This document shows positions 1 through 6,811 of a DNA stretch of 38,359 nucleotides, one piece after another. How positions within the stretch are numbered: position 1 is the first letter of the stretch; each line of letters starts with the position of its first letter. The notes below the pieces were generated by a model. It did not search any database. It was not told the origin of the DNA and saw nothing but the letters and a program-made list of their open reading frames with translations. The translations under genes were made by a program, and so were the position numbers. The stretch comes from Acidovorax sp. HMWF029 (GTDB lineage Bacteria; Pseudomonadota; Gammaproteobacteria; Burkholderiales; Burkholderiaceae_C): assembly GCF_003060895.1 (NCBI RefSeq), contig NZ_QAIH01000147.1, positions 1 to 38,359 on the forward strand, in the 5' to 3' direction.

Positions 1-1
1 G

Positions 2-598
2 TGTGTGCAGGCGGGCAAGGCCCCGCCGCCCATCCTGGGCCTGCCCTCTGCCCCCACAGCCCGCGCGGCCAGCGCCTTTACGCCCGACCGATCGCTACAA
101 AATAATGAGCTACTAAGGCTTGATGGTCGCGCGAGAGAGGCCAAAATCACCCATACCCTGCAGGCCATCCACACCCCCGGCCATGCGGCCAACCACCTGT
201 GCCTGCTGCTGGTCGAAGACGGCCTGCTCTTCAGCGGCGACCACATCCTGAACGGCAGCACCACGGTGGTGGACCCGCCGGACGGCAACATGGCCGACTA
301 CCTCGATTCGCTGGACCGGCTCGACGCCCTGTGCGCCGAGCATGGCGTGGAGTTCATCCTGCCCGCGCACGGCTATGTTCTGGGCGATGCGCGTGGCGCG
401 ATCGCCAAGCTCAAGGCCCACCGCCTGGCTCGCGAAGCCAAGGTGCTGGCCGCCATGCAGGCCCTGCCCCAGGGCAGCATGGAAGACTGGGTGCGCCACG
501 CCTATGACGACGTGCCGCCGCGCATGTGGCCGGTGGCCCAGCGATCCTTGCTGGCGCATGTGGAACGCATCCGGGCCTTGCAACCCGGCAACAACTAA
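2..598 (+). CDS. MBL-fold metallohydrolase, 5'-truncated
   Basis: The reading frame is open to the left edge, so only the C-terminal part (about 198 residues) of a metallo-beta-lactamase-fold hydrolase is present. TPGHAANHLC, FSGDHIL and ILPAHG match the later metal-binding motifs of the LACTB2/glyoxalase II-like branch (His of the TPGH motif, Asp of SGDH, His of PAHG). The N-terminal HxHxDH motif must lie upstream of the window. The C-terminal helical tail resembles the winged-helix-like end of LACTB2-type proteins. Residues around DRSLQNNELLRLDGRARE are encoded by a copy of a dispersed short repeat (93-142), so this segment is probably a non-conserved linker. The substrate cannot be told from the sequence. 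Confidence 0.85.
   Translation, partial: CVQAGKAPPPILGLPSAPTARAASAFTPDRSLQNNELLRLDGRAREAKITHTLQAIHTPGHAANHLCLLLVEDGLLFSGDHILNGSTTVVDPPDGNMADYLDSLDRLDALCAEHGVEFILPAHGYVLGDARGAIAKLKAHRLAREAKVLAAMQALPQGSMEDWVRHAYDDVPPRMWPVAQRSLLAHVERIRALQPGNN
93..142 (+). repeat. dispersed short repeat copy inside the MBL-fold gene
   Basis: This AT-richer stretch (CGCTACAAAATAATGAGCTAC, then a GATGGTCGCGCGAGAG-type tail) resembles the repeat at 1425-1480, which shares GATGGTCGCGCG. It lies in frame within a coding region and adds about 16 residues without breaking it. Confidence 0.5.
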
Positions 599-615
599 AA
601 AAACACCCCGATTCA

Positions 616-1401
616 ATGACCGACAAACACCCCGACCCCACCCACATCCGCCTAGCCAAACGTGTGGCCGAACAACTGAACTGCTCGCGCAGCACAGCCG
701 AGCAATTCATTGAAGGCGGCTTTGTGAGCGTGGACGGCCAGATCGAGGAAGCCCCCGGCGCACGCGTGCGCCCTGACCAGGCAGTGGCGGTGGCGCCCGA
801 CGCCAGCCTGCTGGAGCTGACCCCAGTGACCTTGCTGCTGCACAAGCCCACTGGCCTGGAAGCCGGCCTGGGCGTTCCCGCCGGGACCGCAGTCCACGCC
901 AGCCGCAGCCAAGGAGCCCCCCAGGCGGTCACGCTGCTCCATGCCGCGACCCACCTTCCCGAAGACGCCTCGGGCATCCGCGTGCTGCAGCGCCACTTCA
1001 GGCAGCTCGAATGCTTCACGCCCCTGCCCACCGAAGCCAGTGGCCTGGTGGTGTACACACAAGACAAACGCATCGCCCGCAAGCTGGCCGAAGACATCGA
1101 GGTGCTGGAGCAGGAATGCATCGTCGAGGTGAAGGGCGAGATCGCCCCCAACGGTTTGCAGCGCCTGTGCCACGGCCTGAGCTTCAACGGCCGACCGCTG
1201 CCGCCCATCAAGGTGAGCTGGCAGAACGAGACCAAGCTGCGCTTTGCGCTCAAAGGCATCCGGCCCGGCCAGATCCCGGCCATGTGCGAAGCCGTGGGCC
1301 TGGCGGTGGTGGGCATCAAGCGCATCCGCATCGGCCGCGTGCCCCTGGCCAAGGTGCCCGAGGGCCAGTGGCGCTACCTGCAGCCGTGGGAGAAGTTCTG
1401 A
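616..1401 (+). CDS. S4-domain pseudouridine synthase-like protein lacking the catalytic Asp
   Basis: This 261-residue protein has an S4 RNA-binding domain (about residues 8-60, with SRSTAEQFIEGGFVSVDG). An RsuA/RluF-like pseudouridine synthase domain follows (LLLHKPTG near 73-80, then ASGLVVYTQDKR near 141-152, with a C-terminal IKRIRIGRVPL segment typical of the family). Active members carry G-R-L-D before the T-S-G-L block. Here that position reads T-P-L-P-T-E-A-S-G-L (residues 135-144), so the catalytic aspartate is proline (P138). The protein may bind RNA without isomerising uridine. The ATG at 616 is chosen because the S4 domain begins just after it; the frame stays open upstream to 526, inside the previous gene. 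It starts 17 nt after that gene. Confidence 0.8.
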   Translation: MTDKHPDPTHIRLAKRVAEQLNCSRSTAEQFIEGGFVSVDGQIEEAPGARVRPDQAVAVAPDASLLELTPVTLLLHKPTGLEAGLGVPAGTAVHASRSQGAPQAVTLLHAATHLPEDASGIRVLQRHFRQLECFTPLPTEASGLVVYTQDKRIARKLAEDIEVLEQECIVEVKGEIAPNGLQRLCHGLSFNGRPLPPIKVSWQNETKLRFALKGIRPGQIPAMCEAVGLAVVGIKRIRIGRVPLAKVPEGQWRYLQPWEKF

Positions 1402-1424
1402 GGCGGCACCAATACGCCCGGATA

Positions 1425-1480
1425 TGCTCCTGAAAACATAGCTATACAGGCATGATGGTCGCGCGCTGAAAGCTTTTTTT
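1425..1480. repeat. dispersed short palindromic repeat
   Basis: This intergenic copy contains ATAGCTATAC and GATGGTCGCGCGCTGAAAGC followed by a T-run, and shares its core with the copy at 93-142. The T-run after CTGAAAGC may give weak termination of the upstream gene. Confidence 0.5.
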
Positions 1481-1537
1481 CATGATTCCCTTGTACAGGA
1501 GCCGCTGCTACACTGCGCAGCACTCAGGAGGGAGTTC

Positions 1538-2800
1538 ATGAACCAACATAGATCCGGTGGCGCGGCGGAGCCGATGTCTACCTTCACGCCGCAGAACATC
1601 GATGCCCACCCCATCGAATTCACCGGCAGCGGTGGCGAGTATTTCCGGGTGTGGATCGTCAATGTGCTGCTGTCCATCATCACGCTGGGCATCTACACAC
1701 CCTGGGCCCGGCGCCGCACCGCCCAGTACTTCTACAGCCACACCCTGGTGGCGGGCAGCCCCCTCGAATTCACCGCGCAGCAGCGCAAGATGGTGATGGG
1801 TTTTGTGCTGCTGATGCTGCTCACCATCGCCTACAACATCGCCGCCCGAACCGGACAGGACGTGGCCGTGGGCCTGTTCCTGCTGACGGGTGCCGCCCTG
1901 GCCCCCTTCATCTGGGCCAGTGCCATGCGCTTTCGCCTCGGGGCCACGCGCTGGCGCGGCCTGCGGCTGCAGTTCACCGCCAGCTGGAAAGAGGTCTACA
2001 TCGCCAGTTGGCCCGTGTTTGCCCTGGCCCTGGTGTGGTTTGGCGTGTTCTTTGGTATGCAGATGCTGTCGCCCGACCTGGCGCAGGCCCTCGAAGCGGT
2101 CGAGGAAGAAGGCAAGAAAGCGCCCATGCCCAGCTTCACCCCGGCCATGGGTGGCTTGCTGCTGCTGGGCCTGGTGCTGTCGATCCTGTGTTTCATCCGG
2201 CTGGAATACAACTTCAAGAGCCTGCTGGTGCTCAAGGCCCAGCTGGGCGCCGAAAAGGGCCGCTGGAAACCGGTGTACATGGACTTCGTGAAAATCTGGC
2301 TGGCCACCGTGGCCGTGTTCATCCTGTGTGTGGTGGGCATCGCCGCGCTGGTGGGCGTGCTTGCGGGCAGTTCCATCGCCTTGATGGCCAACCAGAGCGA
2401 GCGCATGGGCCTGTGGATGATCTTGGTGGCCATCGTGGCCATTGTGGTGGGATTCTTCATGCTGCTCCTGGCCTCCGCCCCCGCCCGGGCATACCGCGAG
2501 GCACGCATGTTCCAGCTCATGTGGAACAACATCGGCGTGAGCCATGTCGCCCGATTCAAAAGCCGCCTCAAGAGCGGCAGCTACGTCGGGCTGCGCATCA
2601 AGAACATGCTGCTCAGCCTGCTGACCCTGGGGCTGTATCGGCCGTTTGCGCGGGTGAGTGAATACCGCATGAAGGTCGAGTCCGTCACCCTGCACGTCAA
2701 AGGCGGCGTGGAACAGGTGGCTGGCGCCATGGTGCGCCAGCAGCGAGGTGCGCTGGGTGATGCGCTGGCTGATGCAGCCGGTTTAGACCTTATCGGTTGA
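1538..2800 (+). CDS. DUF898 (YjgN-type) integral membrane protein
   Basis: This 420-residue polytopic membrane protein belongs to the DUF898/YjgN family. Visible hallmarks are IEFTGSGGEYFRVWIVN near the N-terminus, LGIYTPWARRRTAQYF, and a second similar unit near the C-terminus (LSLLTLGLYRPFARVSEYR). These give the two-repeat appearance of the family. Several hydrophobic segments lie between them (about residues 88-105, 115-130, 160-177, 203-220, 255-280 and 290-310). A strong Shine-Dalgarno (AGGAGGG) precedes the ATG. The stop at 2800 abuts the start of the M48 peptidase gene, so the two are co-transcribed. This DUF898 plus M48 pairing suggests a shared envelope role, but no biochemical function is known to me. 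Confidence 0.88.
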   Translation: MNQHRSGGAAEPMSTFTPQNIDAHPIEFTGSGGEYFRVWIVNVLLSIITLGIYTPWARRRTAQYFYSHTLVAGSPLEFTAQQRKMVMGFVLLMLLTIAYNIAARTGQDVAVGLFLLTGAALAPFIWASAMRFRLGATRWRGLRLQFTASWKEVYIASWPVFALALVWFGVFFGMQMLSPDLAQALEAVEEEGKKAPMPSFTPAMGGLLLLGLVLSILCFIRLEYNFKSLLVLKAQLGAEKGRWKPVYMDFVKIWLATVAVFILCVVGIAALVGVLAGSSIALMANQSERMGLWMILVAIVAIVVGFFMLLLASAPARAYREARMFQLMWNNIGVSHVARFKSRLKSGSYVGLRIKNMLLSLLTLGLYRPFARVSEYRMKVESVTLHVKGGVEQVAGAMVRQQRGALGDALADAAGLDLIG

Positions 2801-2802
2801 AC

Positions 2803-4056
2803 ATGTCCGCACCCGATGGGCTCCCGGCCCTGGTCCCCGGGCGCTGGTTTGACGGCCAGAGCAGCAAAGCCCGGCACGTGATGGTGAGCCTGCGGCCCAC
2901 GCCGCAGGGGCCATCGCTGGTGCTCCACCCGCTCTCGCAGGCCGGGGCCGAGCCCGTGGTCTTTGCCTGCAAGCAAGTGGGCTGGCCCGAGGCCTGGAAC
3001 GAACGCAAGCCGCAACCCCGCGTGGTGGTGGATCTGCTAGACCACGGCAGTGTAGAGATCGACGCCGTGGCCCAATGGCGCGCCGCAATGGCCGCAGCAG
3101 GCGAGCGCCCCGGTATCGCGCAACGCATGCAGACCCGCTGGCCCATGTTGCTGGGCGTGACAGCCGCCGCCGTCATCGGCCTCACGCTGTTCTACCGCTA
3201 CGGCACGCCCTGGGCTGCCACACAGCTCACGCGGTTCGTGCCCCTGGGCTGGGAAACCAGCGTGGCCGAAAACGTGCTCAAACAGATGGACGACGGCACC
3301 TTGAAGCCCAGCAAGCTGCCCAAAGAGCGGCAGGAGCAACTTCAGGCCCGCTTCAACACACTGGTGCAACAAGCCCCCGCCACGCTGCACCGCTACGCCC
3401 AGTACAACCCGCCGTTGTCGCTGGAGTTCCGCTCAGGCATGGGTGCCAACGCGTTCGCACTGCCCGGCGGAAAGATCGTGATGACCGATGGCATCGTGAA
3501 GGCCGCCGCCGACAAGGGCCTGCCCGACGACGCCCTGGTGGGTGTGCTGGCCCACGAGATCGGCCATGTCGTGCATCGCCACACCACCCGTATGGTGGTA
3601 GAGCAAGGCGTGCTCAACATGGGCCTAGGACTGGCGCTGGGGGACGTGTCGGGCATTGTCTCCACCGGTGCCTCGGTGATGACGGGCTTGGCCTACAGCC
3701 GCAGCCACGAACGCGAGGCCGACTGCTACGCCATCGCCCTCATGCGCCACACCGCGCTGCCCACGGCGCCCATGGGCAAGCTGCTGCTGGCCATTGCGCG
3801 TGACGAGGAAGACGAAGAGAGCAAGGACAAGGGCAGCGACAAGGACAAAAAAGCGGCCGGCGACAACCCAGCCGATGCTGCCCACGCCCCCACGCCCAAA
3901 TCCGCCGCCAGCACGCCCGACACCGTACACAAGCGCAAGCTGGGCAAGGAGGCCGATTCCCACCCGGTCTGGTCGCTGCTCAGCAGCCACCCCGAGACGG
4001 TGAAACGTGCCACCGAACTGGAGCAGGGGCATGCGCCGCACTGCGCCAAAAGCTGA
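2803..4056 (+). CDS. M48-family membrane-anchored zinc metallopeptidase
   Basis: This 417-residue predicted zinc peptidase has an N-terminal domain of about 100 residues, then one membrane segment (about 113-131, WPMLLGVTAAAVIGLTLFY). The M48 catalytic core carries HEIGH at about 251-255 and the third zinc ligand in EREADCYA (about 303-310). Between the core and the terminal SSHPETVKR motif lies a highly charged low-complexity insert (about 328-375, many D, E, K, P and A). The ATG at 2803 lies 2 nt after the DUF898 stop; an in-frame TTG at 2797, overlapping that stop, is an alternative start. Family members degrade membrane or periplasmic proteins; the substrate here is unknown. Confidence 0.88.
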   Translation: MSAPDGLPALVPGRWFDGQSSKARHVMVSLRPTPQGPSLVLHPLSQAGAEPVVFACKQVGWPEAWNERKPQPRVVVDLLDHGSVEIDAVAQWRAAMAAAGERPGIAQRMQTRWPMLLGVTAAAVIGLTLFYRYGTPWAATQLTRFVPLGWETSVAENVLKQMDDGTLKPSKLPKERQEQLQARFNTLVQQAPATLHRYAQYNPPLSLEFRSGMGANAFALPGGKIVMTDGIVKAAADKGLPDDALVGVLAHEIGHVVHRHTTRMVVEQGVLNMGLGLALGDVSGIVSTGASVMTGLAYSRSHEREADCYAIALMRHTALPTAPMGKLLLAIARDEEDEESKDKGSDKDKKAAGDNPADAAHAPTPKSAASTPDTVHKRKLGKEADSHPVWSLLSSHPETVKRATELEQGHAPHCAKS

Positions 4057-4125
4057 ATGAATGGTTGGAAGCGGTGCACAAGGCGGGCACCGCACCCGCG
4101 TGCCAGCGCGGGACAGAAATAAAGT

Positions 4126-4575
4126 GTGAAGCACGCCGATAAGCCGGATTCTGTGCACTGCCGAAACCCTTGCGGGCTCCCGCAGCGTGACCGCCATTAA
4201 TCTGGGCCGGGTGTCGCCACCACGGCTCGGTGCTACCTACCCGCCAGCTCTGCGGAACCACATCAACGCTGGCCTACTTGGTATTGCTGCGCGTAGAGAT
4301 TGCCCGTTTCACCTCGGTCGCGAAGCGCCCGAGGTGACTGCGTCGTGCCGGGCTCATCGCCCGTCACCGTCTGGCTTGCGCCAGCCGTGCCAGCTTGCGC
4401 TGGCAAACCGCAGAACACCCCTGGTGGGTACTTCTACGCCCGAACTCGTCTCTGTTGCTCTGATCCTCACCTCACGGTGGGCAGCCGTTAGCTGCTACGC
4501 TGTCCTGTGCAGTCCGGACGTTCCTCCAGTGCCTGGTTTCCCAGATTGCACCAGCGGCGGTCTGGCGCGCTTCAC
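4126..4575 (-). ncRNA. rnpB: RNase P RNA (type A)
   Basis: Read on the minus strand, the RNA has the conserved 5' core GGAACGTCCGGAC, an ACAGAGACGAG segment, GGTGAAACGGGCAA, AGATTAATGG, and the 3' core CAGAATCCGGCTTATCGG. These are the universal blocks of bacterial RNase P RNA in the right order. Ends were set from the P1 helix, formed by the 5' segment at 4575-4564 and the 3' segment at 4137-4126 (12 nt each, pairing almost completely). The length of about 450 nt is longer than the E. coli RNA (377 nt), probably through expanded peripheral helices. The core reads GGAACGTCC where the usual form is GGAAAGTCC. It is transcribed in the same direction as rtcR, whose stop lies 9 nt upstream. Confidence 0.95.
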
Positions 4576-4582
4576 GGGTGGG

Positions 4583-4588
4583 ATTATC
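4583..4588 (-). promoter_or_regulatory. candidate -10 box for rnpB overlapping the rtcR stop codon
   Basis: On the minus strand GATAAT occupies 4588-4583. It places a start about 7 nt downstream, at 4575-4576, which is where the P1 helix independently places the RNA 5' end. The hexamer contains the rtcR stop codon (4586-4584). No convincing -35 box was found at the usual spacing. Confidence 0.5.
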
Positions 4589-6218
4589 GCCCAGCGCCTG
4601 ACGCACTCTCCCAATCCAGCCCAAACCGCGCCAGGTACTTGCGCAGCCGGTCCGCATCATTGACCACCGTGCGCTGCGTGCGCGAGGCCTGGAACAGCAG
4701 GCGCCCCGCATCCGACAAGGTGCGCGACTGGCGGCAGACCTGCAGCACGGCGGCCAGTTGCAGCTGGCCGAAGAGGTCCATGGACTCCACCGCCTCGTTA
4801 CCCAGCAAGGCTGCGAGTTCGTCGCGCCCCACCGTTCCGGTTGCAGTTGCCAGACCATGGCGCGCATCGCTGGCGGGCTGCCATAGCCAGCGCAGGCGGG
4901 CAATTTCGGCCTCCACCAAGGGCAGGCCGATGCGGCCACTGTCGGCCAGCGTGGCCAGGCGCGTCACGCTGGCCGACAGGTCACGGAAGTTGCCGGTCCA
5001 CAGCGCTTCGGGCGACTGGGCATAGCGCAGGTAGGCGGTGCGCGCCTCGTTGGAAAAACGCACGCTGCGGCCCAGCTCTTCGCCCGCGCGCTGCAGCAGG
5101 TGGTCCACGTTGGGCTCGATGTCTTCAGGCCGCTGCGCCAGGCCGGGCAGCACATAGCTCCAGAGGTTGATGCGCGCGAACAGGTCTTCGCGAAAGCGGC
5201 CTGCGGCCACCTCTGTGCGCAGATCGCGGTTGGTGCCGGCCACCAACTGAAAGTCGCTCTCCACTTCGCGGTCGCTGCCCAGGGGGTAGAAGCGCTTTTC
5301 CTCCACGGCCTTGAGCAACATGGCTTGCTCGTCTGCGCCCAGCTCGCCAATCTCGTCCAGAAACAGCACGCCCTTGTGCGCCGTGCGCAGCAGGCCCGCG
5401 CGGTCGGCCGCAGCGCCGGTGAACGCGCCCTTCTTGTGGCCAAACAGCGTGGACGCCGCGCCGTCGCCATGCAGTGTGGCGCAATTCACTTCCACAAATT
5501 CGCCCTCCACCTGGTGACGGGCTTTCTTCAGTTCGTACATGCGCCGCGCCAAATGCGACTTGCCCGCACCCGTGGGCCCGGTGAACAGGATGGGCGCGCG
5601 CGAGCGCACCGCCACGCGCTCCACTTCGTCGATCAGTGCGTTGAAGCGCGCATTACGCGTGGCAATGCCGCTTTTGAGGAACTGCACCGCATCGCGCTGC
5701 TCCGCCCCAAAGCGCTGGGCAATCACGTCATAGCGCGACAAGTCCAGGTCGATCAACGTGTAGCTGCCAGGGTCACCGGCGCGCTGGCGCTTCGGGGGCG
5801 ATGTCTGCACCAGCACGCCCGGAATGCGGCGCGACTCCACCAGCAAGAACAGGCAGATCTGCGCCACGTGCGTGCCGGTGGTGATGTGCGTCCAGTACTC
5901 CTCGCGCTCGGTGTCAAAGCGGTAGGTCTGCGTCCAGTCAAACAGCTGGGCGTACACCTCGCCAAAGTCCCACGGGTCGGCCATGGGCAGGGGCACCAGG
6001 TTCACCGTGGTCTCGGGCGAGGCCTGCGCCATGTCGGCCTTCACCAGTTGCGCGAGGTCTTTGTGGGCGGGGGTGTAGAGCAGCTCCAGCCGCCCAATCA
6101 CCACATCTTCGTGCTGCACCAGCGATACCGTGGGGCGCCATTTCTCCCACCGGCCAGCACCCTTGCCAGAGTCCAGCTGAGTGCCCAGAAATCCGATCAC
6201 GACTTTGTTTTTACGCAT
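4584..6218 (-). CDS. rtcR: RtcR: sigma-54-dependent activator of the RNA repair operon
   Basis: This 544-residue bacterial enhancer-binding protein has an N-terminal CARF (RtcR-type) sensor, about residues 1-180, with VVIGFLGTQLD at 6-16 and the ligand-loop motif HITTGTHVAQ at 111-120. A sigma-54-interacting AAA+ domain follows: Walker A GPTGAGKS (214-221), the GAFTGA loop (264-269) that contacts sigma-54, and Walker B VLFLDEIGEL (about 284-293). A C-terminal DNA-binding region ends the protein. Family knowledge: the CARF domain restrains the ATPase until it binds damaged-RNA ligands, reported as tRNA fragments ending in 2',3'-cyclic phosphate. The gene is divergent from the RNA-repair operon. 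The start ATG at 6218 has only an A-rich stretch and no clear Shine-Dalgarno, so low expression is plausible. Confidence 0.96.
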   Translation of the reverse strand: MRKNKVVIGFLGTQLDSGKGAGRWEKWRPTVSLVQHEDVVIGRLELLYTPAHKDLAQLVKADMAQASPETTVNLVPLPMADPWDFGEVYAQLFDWTQTYRFDTEREEYWTHITTGTHVAQICLFLLVESRRIPGVLVQTSPPKRQRAGDPGSYTLIDLDLSRYDVIAQRFGAEQRDAVQFLKSGIATRNARFNALIDEVERVAVRSRAPILFTGPTGAGKSHLARRMYELKKARHQVEGEFVEVNCATLHGDGAASTLFGHKKGAFTGAAADRAGLLRTAHKGVLFLDEIGELGADEQAMLLKAVEEKRFYPLGSDREVESDFQLVAGTNRDLRTEVAAGRFREDLFARINLWSYVLPGLAQRPEDIEPNVDHLLQRAGEELGRSVRFSNEARTAYLRYAQSPEALWTGNFRDLSASVTRLATLADSGRIGLPLVEAEIARLRWLWQPASDARHGLATATGTVGRDELAALLGNEAVESMDLFGQLQLAAVLQVCRQSRTLSDAGRLLFQASRTQRTVVNDADRLRKYLARFGLDWESASGAGR

Positions 6219-6262
6219 ATCTTTTTTTCTATTTAGCTAGCTTCAATTCTAGTTATTTCATA

Positions 6263-6289
6263 TCTTCGCACCCTAGCAACTTCTTCGCA
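6263..6289. promoter_or_regulatory. candidate upstream activator (RtcR) binding region
   Basis: TCTTCGCA occurs twice (6263-6270 and 6282-6289) in an AT-rich stretch about 60-90 bp upstream of the sigma-54 promoter. A related TTCGCAA recurs at 6341-6347. This is a suitable distance for enhancer binding, but the RtcR consensus is not known to me, so the assignment is positional. Confidence 0.3.
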
Positions 6290-6348
6290 AAGAAAATATT
6301 TACATACAAATCAATAACTTGCACGCATTCTGCGCCTCGATTCGCAAG

Positions 6349-6365
6349 CTGGCACACATCTGGCA
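6349..6365 (+). promoter_or_regulatory. sigma-54 (-24/-12) promoter of the RNA repair operon
   Basis: CTGGCACACATCTGGCA matches the sigma-54 consensus: TGGCAC around -24, a 5-nt spacer, and TGGCA around -12. The invariant GG (6351-6352) and GC (6363-6364) are exactly 12 bp apart. Transcription should start near 6375-6377 on the plus strand, giving a leader of about 557 nt before the first gene. The divergent rtcR gene encodes the matching type of activator. Confidence 0.85.
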
Positions 6366-6433
6366 ATAGAGAAAGCATCCAGCGCAAACGGTGACCGCTT
6401 ACAGGCCGGGGTTAGGACTGACGTTCGCCCCGC

Positions 6434-6490
6434 CGGTGCCGGGAATCCGGAGTCTCAGGACTCTGTCGACTCCCTGTATGCCGCACACCG
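6434..6490 (+). ncRNA. cloverleaf-like RNA element, degenerate tRNA mimic candidate
   Basis: CGGTG (6434-6438) can pair with CACCG (6486-6490) to close a unit holding two small hairpins. These are CCGG-GAAT-CCGG (6439-6450) and AGTC-TCAG-GACT (6451-6462), placed like D and anticodon arms. The expected T-arm region (6463-6485) has GTCGACTCC but no good stem. It could be a decayed third copy of the tRNA-like units that follow, or an unrelated structure. Confidence 0.35.
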
Positions 6491-6505
6491 CAAGCGCTGG
6501 ATGAC

Positions 6506-6565
6506 GGCACGGCTGTGGAAGCCACTGCGCAAGCGGTGCCTGGTTCGACTCCAGGCGTGCCACCA
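6506..6565 (+). ncRNA. tRNA-like element 1 with encoded ACCA end and GCAA in place of the anticodon loop
   Basis: A 6-bp acceptor stem (GGCACG 6506-6511 with CGTGCC 6556-6561) is followed by A and an encoded CCA (6562-6565). The T arm is canonical: CCTGG (6539-6543), loop TTCGACT (6544-6550), CCAGG (6551-6555). The D-arm analogue is a 3-4 bp hairpin (6511-6523) without the usual conserved D-loop. The anticodon arm is a 5-bp stem (ACTGC 6524-6528 with GCGGT 6533-6537) capped by the tetraloop GCAA, so there is no anticodon. At 60 nt it is much shorter than a tRNA. The acceptor-T minihelix with CCA is what RNase P, CCA enzymes and EF-Tu recognise, so processing or mimicry is plausible. Confidence 0.65.
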
Positions 6566-6632
6566 CTGGTAGCTCAGTCTGGAAGAGCAACCCCGCAAGG
6601 GGTCTGTCGCGGGTTCGATTCCCGTCCACCCT
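6566..6632 (+). ncRNA. tRNA-like element 2 with canonical D and T arms but GCAA tetraloop
   Basis: It begins directly after the CCA of element 1. It has U8-A9-like TA (6570-6571) and a canonical D arm: GCTC, loop AGTCTGGAA with the conserved GG, then GAGC (6572-6588). A 5-bp anticodon-type stem ACCCC (6590-6594) / GGGGT (6599-6603) is capped by GCAA (6595-6598). A 5-nt variable loop leads to a canonical T arm (GCGGG, TTCGATT, CCCGT, 6609-6625). Only three acceptor pairs are clear (TGG 6567-6569 with CCA 6626-6628), so it is unlikely to be a working tRNA. The D and T loops retain the residues for tertiary contact, so an L-shaped fold is possible. Confidence 0.6.
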
Positions 6633-6714
6633 CCGGCCGCAAGGCTGGAACTTTGCACCGGTCGAAAGACCACCCGCCGAACGCGGGGAGAGGCCCCAGG
6701 GTTGCGCCGCAACC
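6632..6714 (+). ncRNA. cluster of GNRA-capped and other hairpins in the leader
   Basis: A 7-bp stem (6632-6638 with 6643-6649, one G-U) is capped by GCAA. A 4-bp stem GGTC/GACC (6660-6671) is capped by GAAA. Then come GGGG/CCCC (6685-6697) and GGTTG/CAACC (6700-6714). Another CCGCAAGG lies at 6714-6721. The repeated use of GNRA loops here and in both tRNA-like units suggests tetraloop-receptor packing or a shared ligand. Confidence 0.5.
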
Positions 6715-6811
6715 GCAAGGCCCCGCCCCGTCAGCCGGTGGCGGTTTGTGCCAGCACCCGGCACAGCCCGCGCCCGCAGCCAGCCGCGCTGCCGCCCTTC
6801 CCACTGGGGAT

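Noticed and set aside
1508-2695. A 395-residue reading frame on the minus strand
   Set aside because: It is very rich in His and Gln with no domain and lies wholly opposite the DUF898 gene, as expected for an antisense shadow in GC-rich DNA.
4187-4663. A 158-residue plus-strand reading frame
   Set aside because: It lies on the RNase P RNA in the opposite strand; no protein signal is seen.
6221-6330. A CRISPR or mobile origin in the AT-rich rtcR upstream region
   Set aside because: There are no regular repeats with spacers. The low GC fits a divergent regulatory region with enhancer sites.
6506-6632. Two ordinary tRNA genes
   Set aside because: Neither has a 7-nt anticodon loop; the first is only 60 nt with no canonical D loop, and the second has only three clear acceptor pairs.
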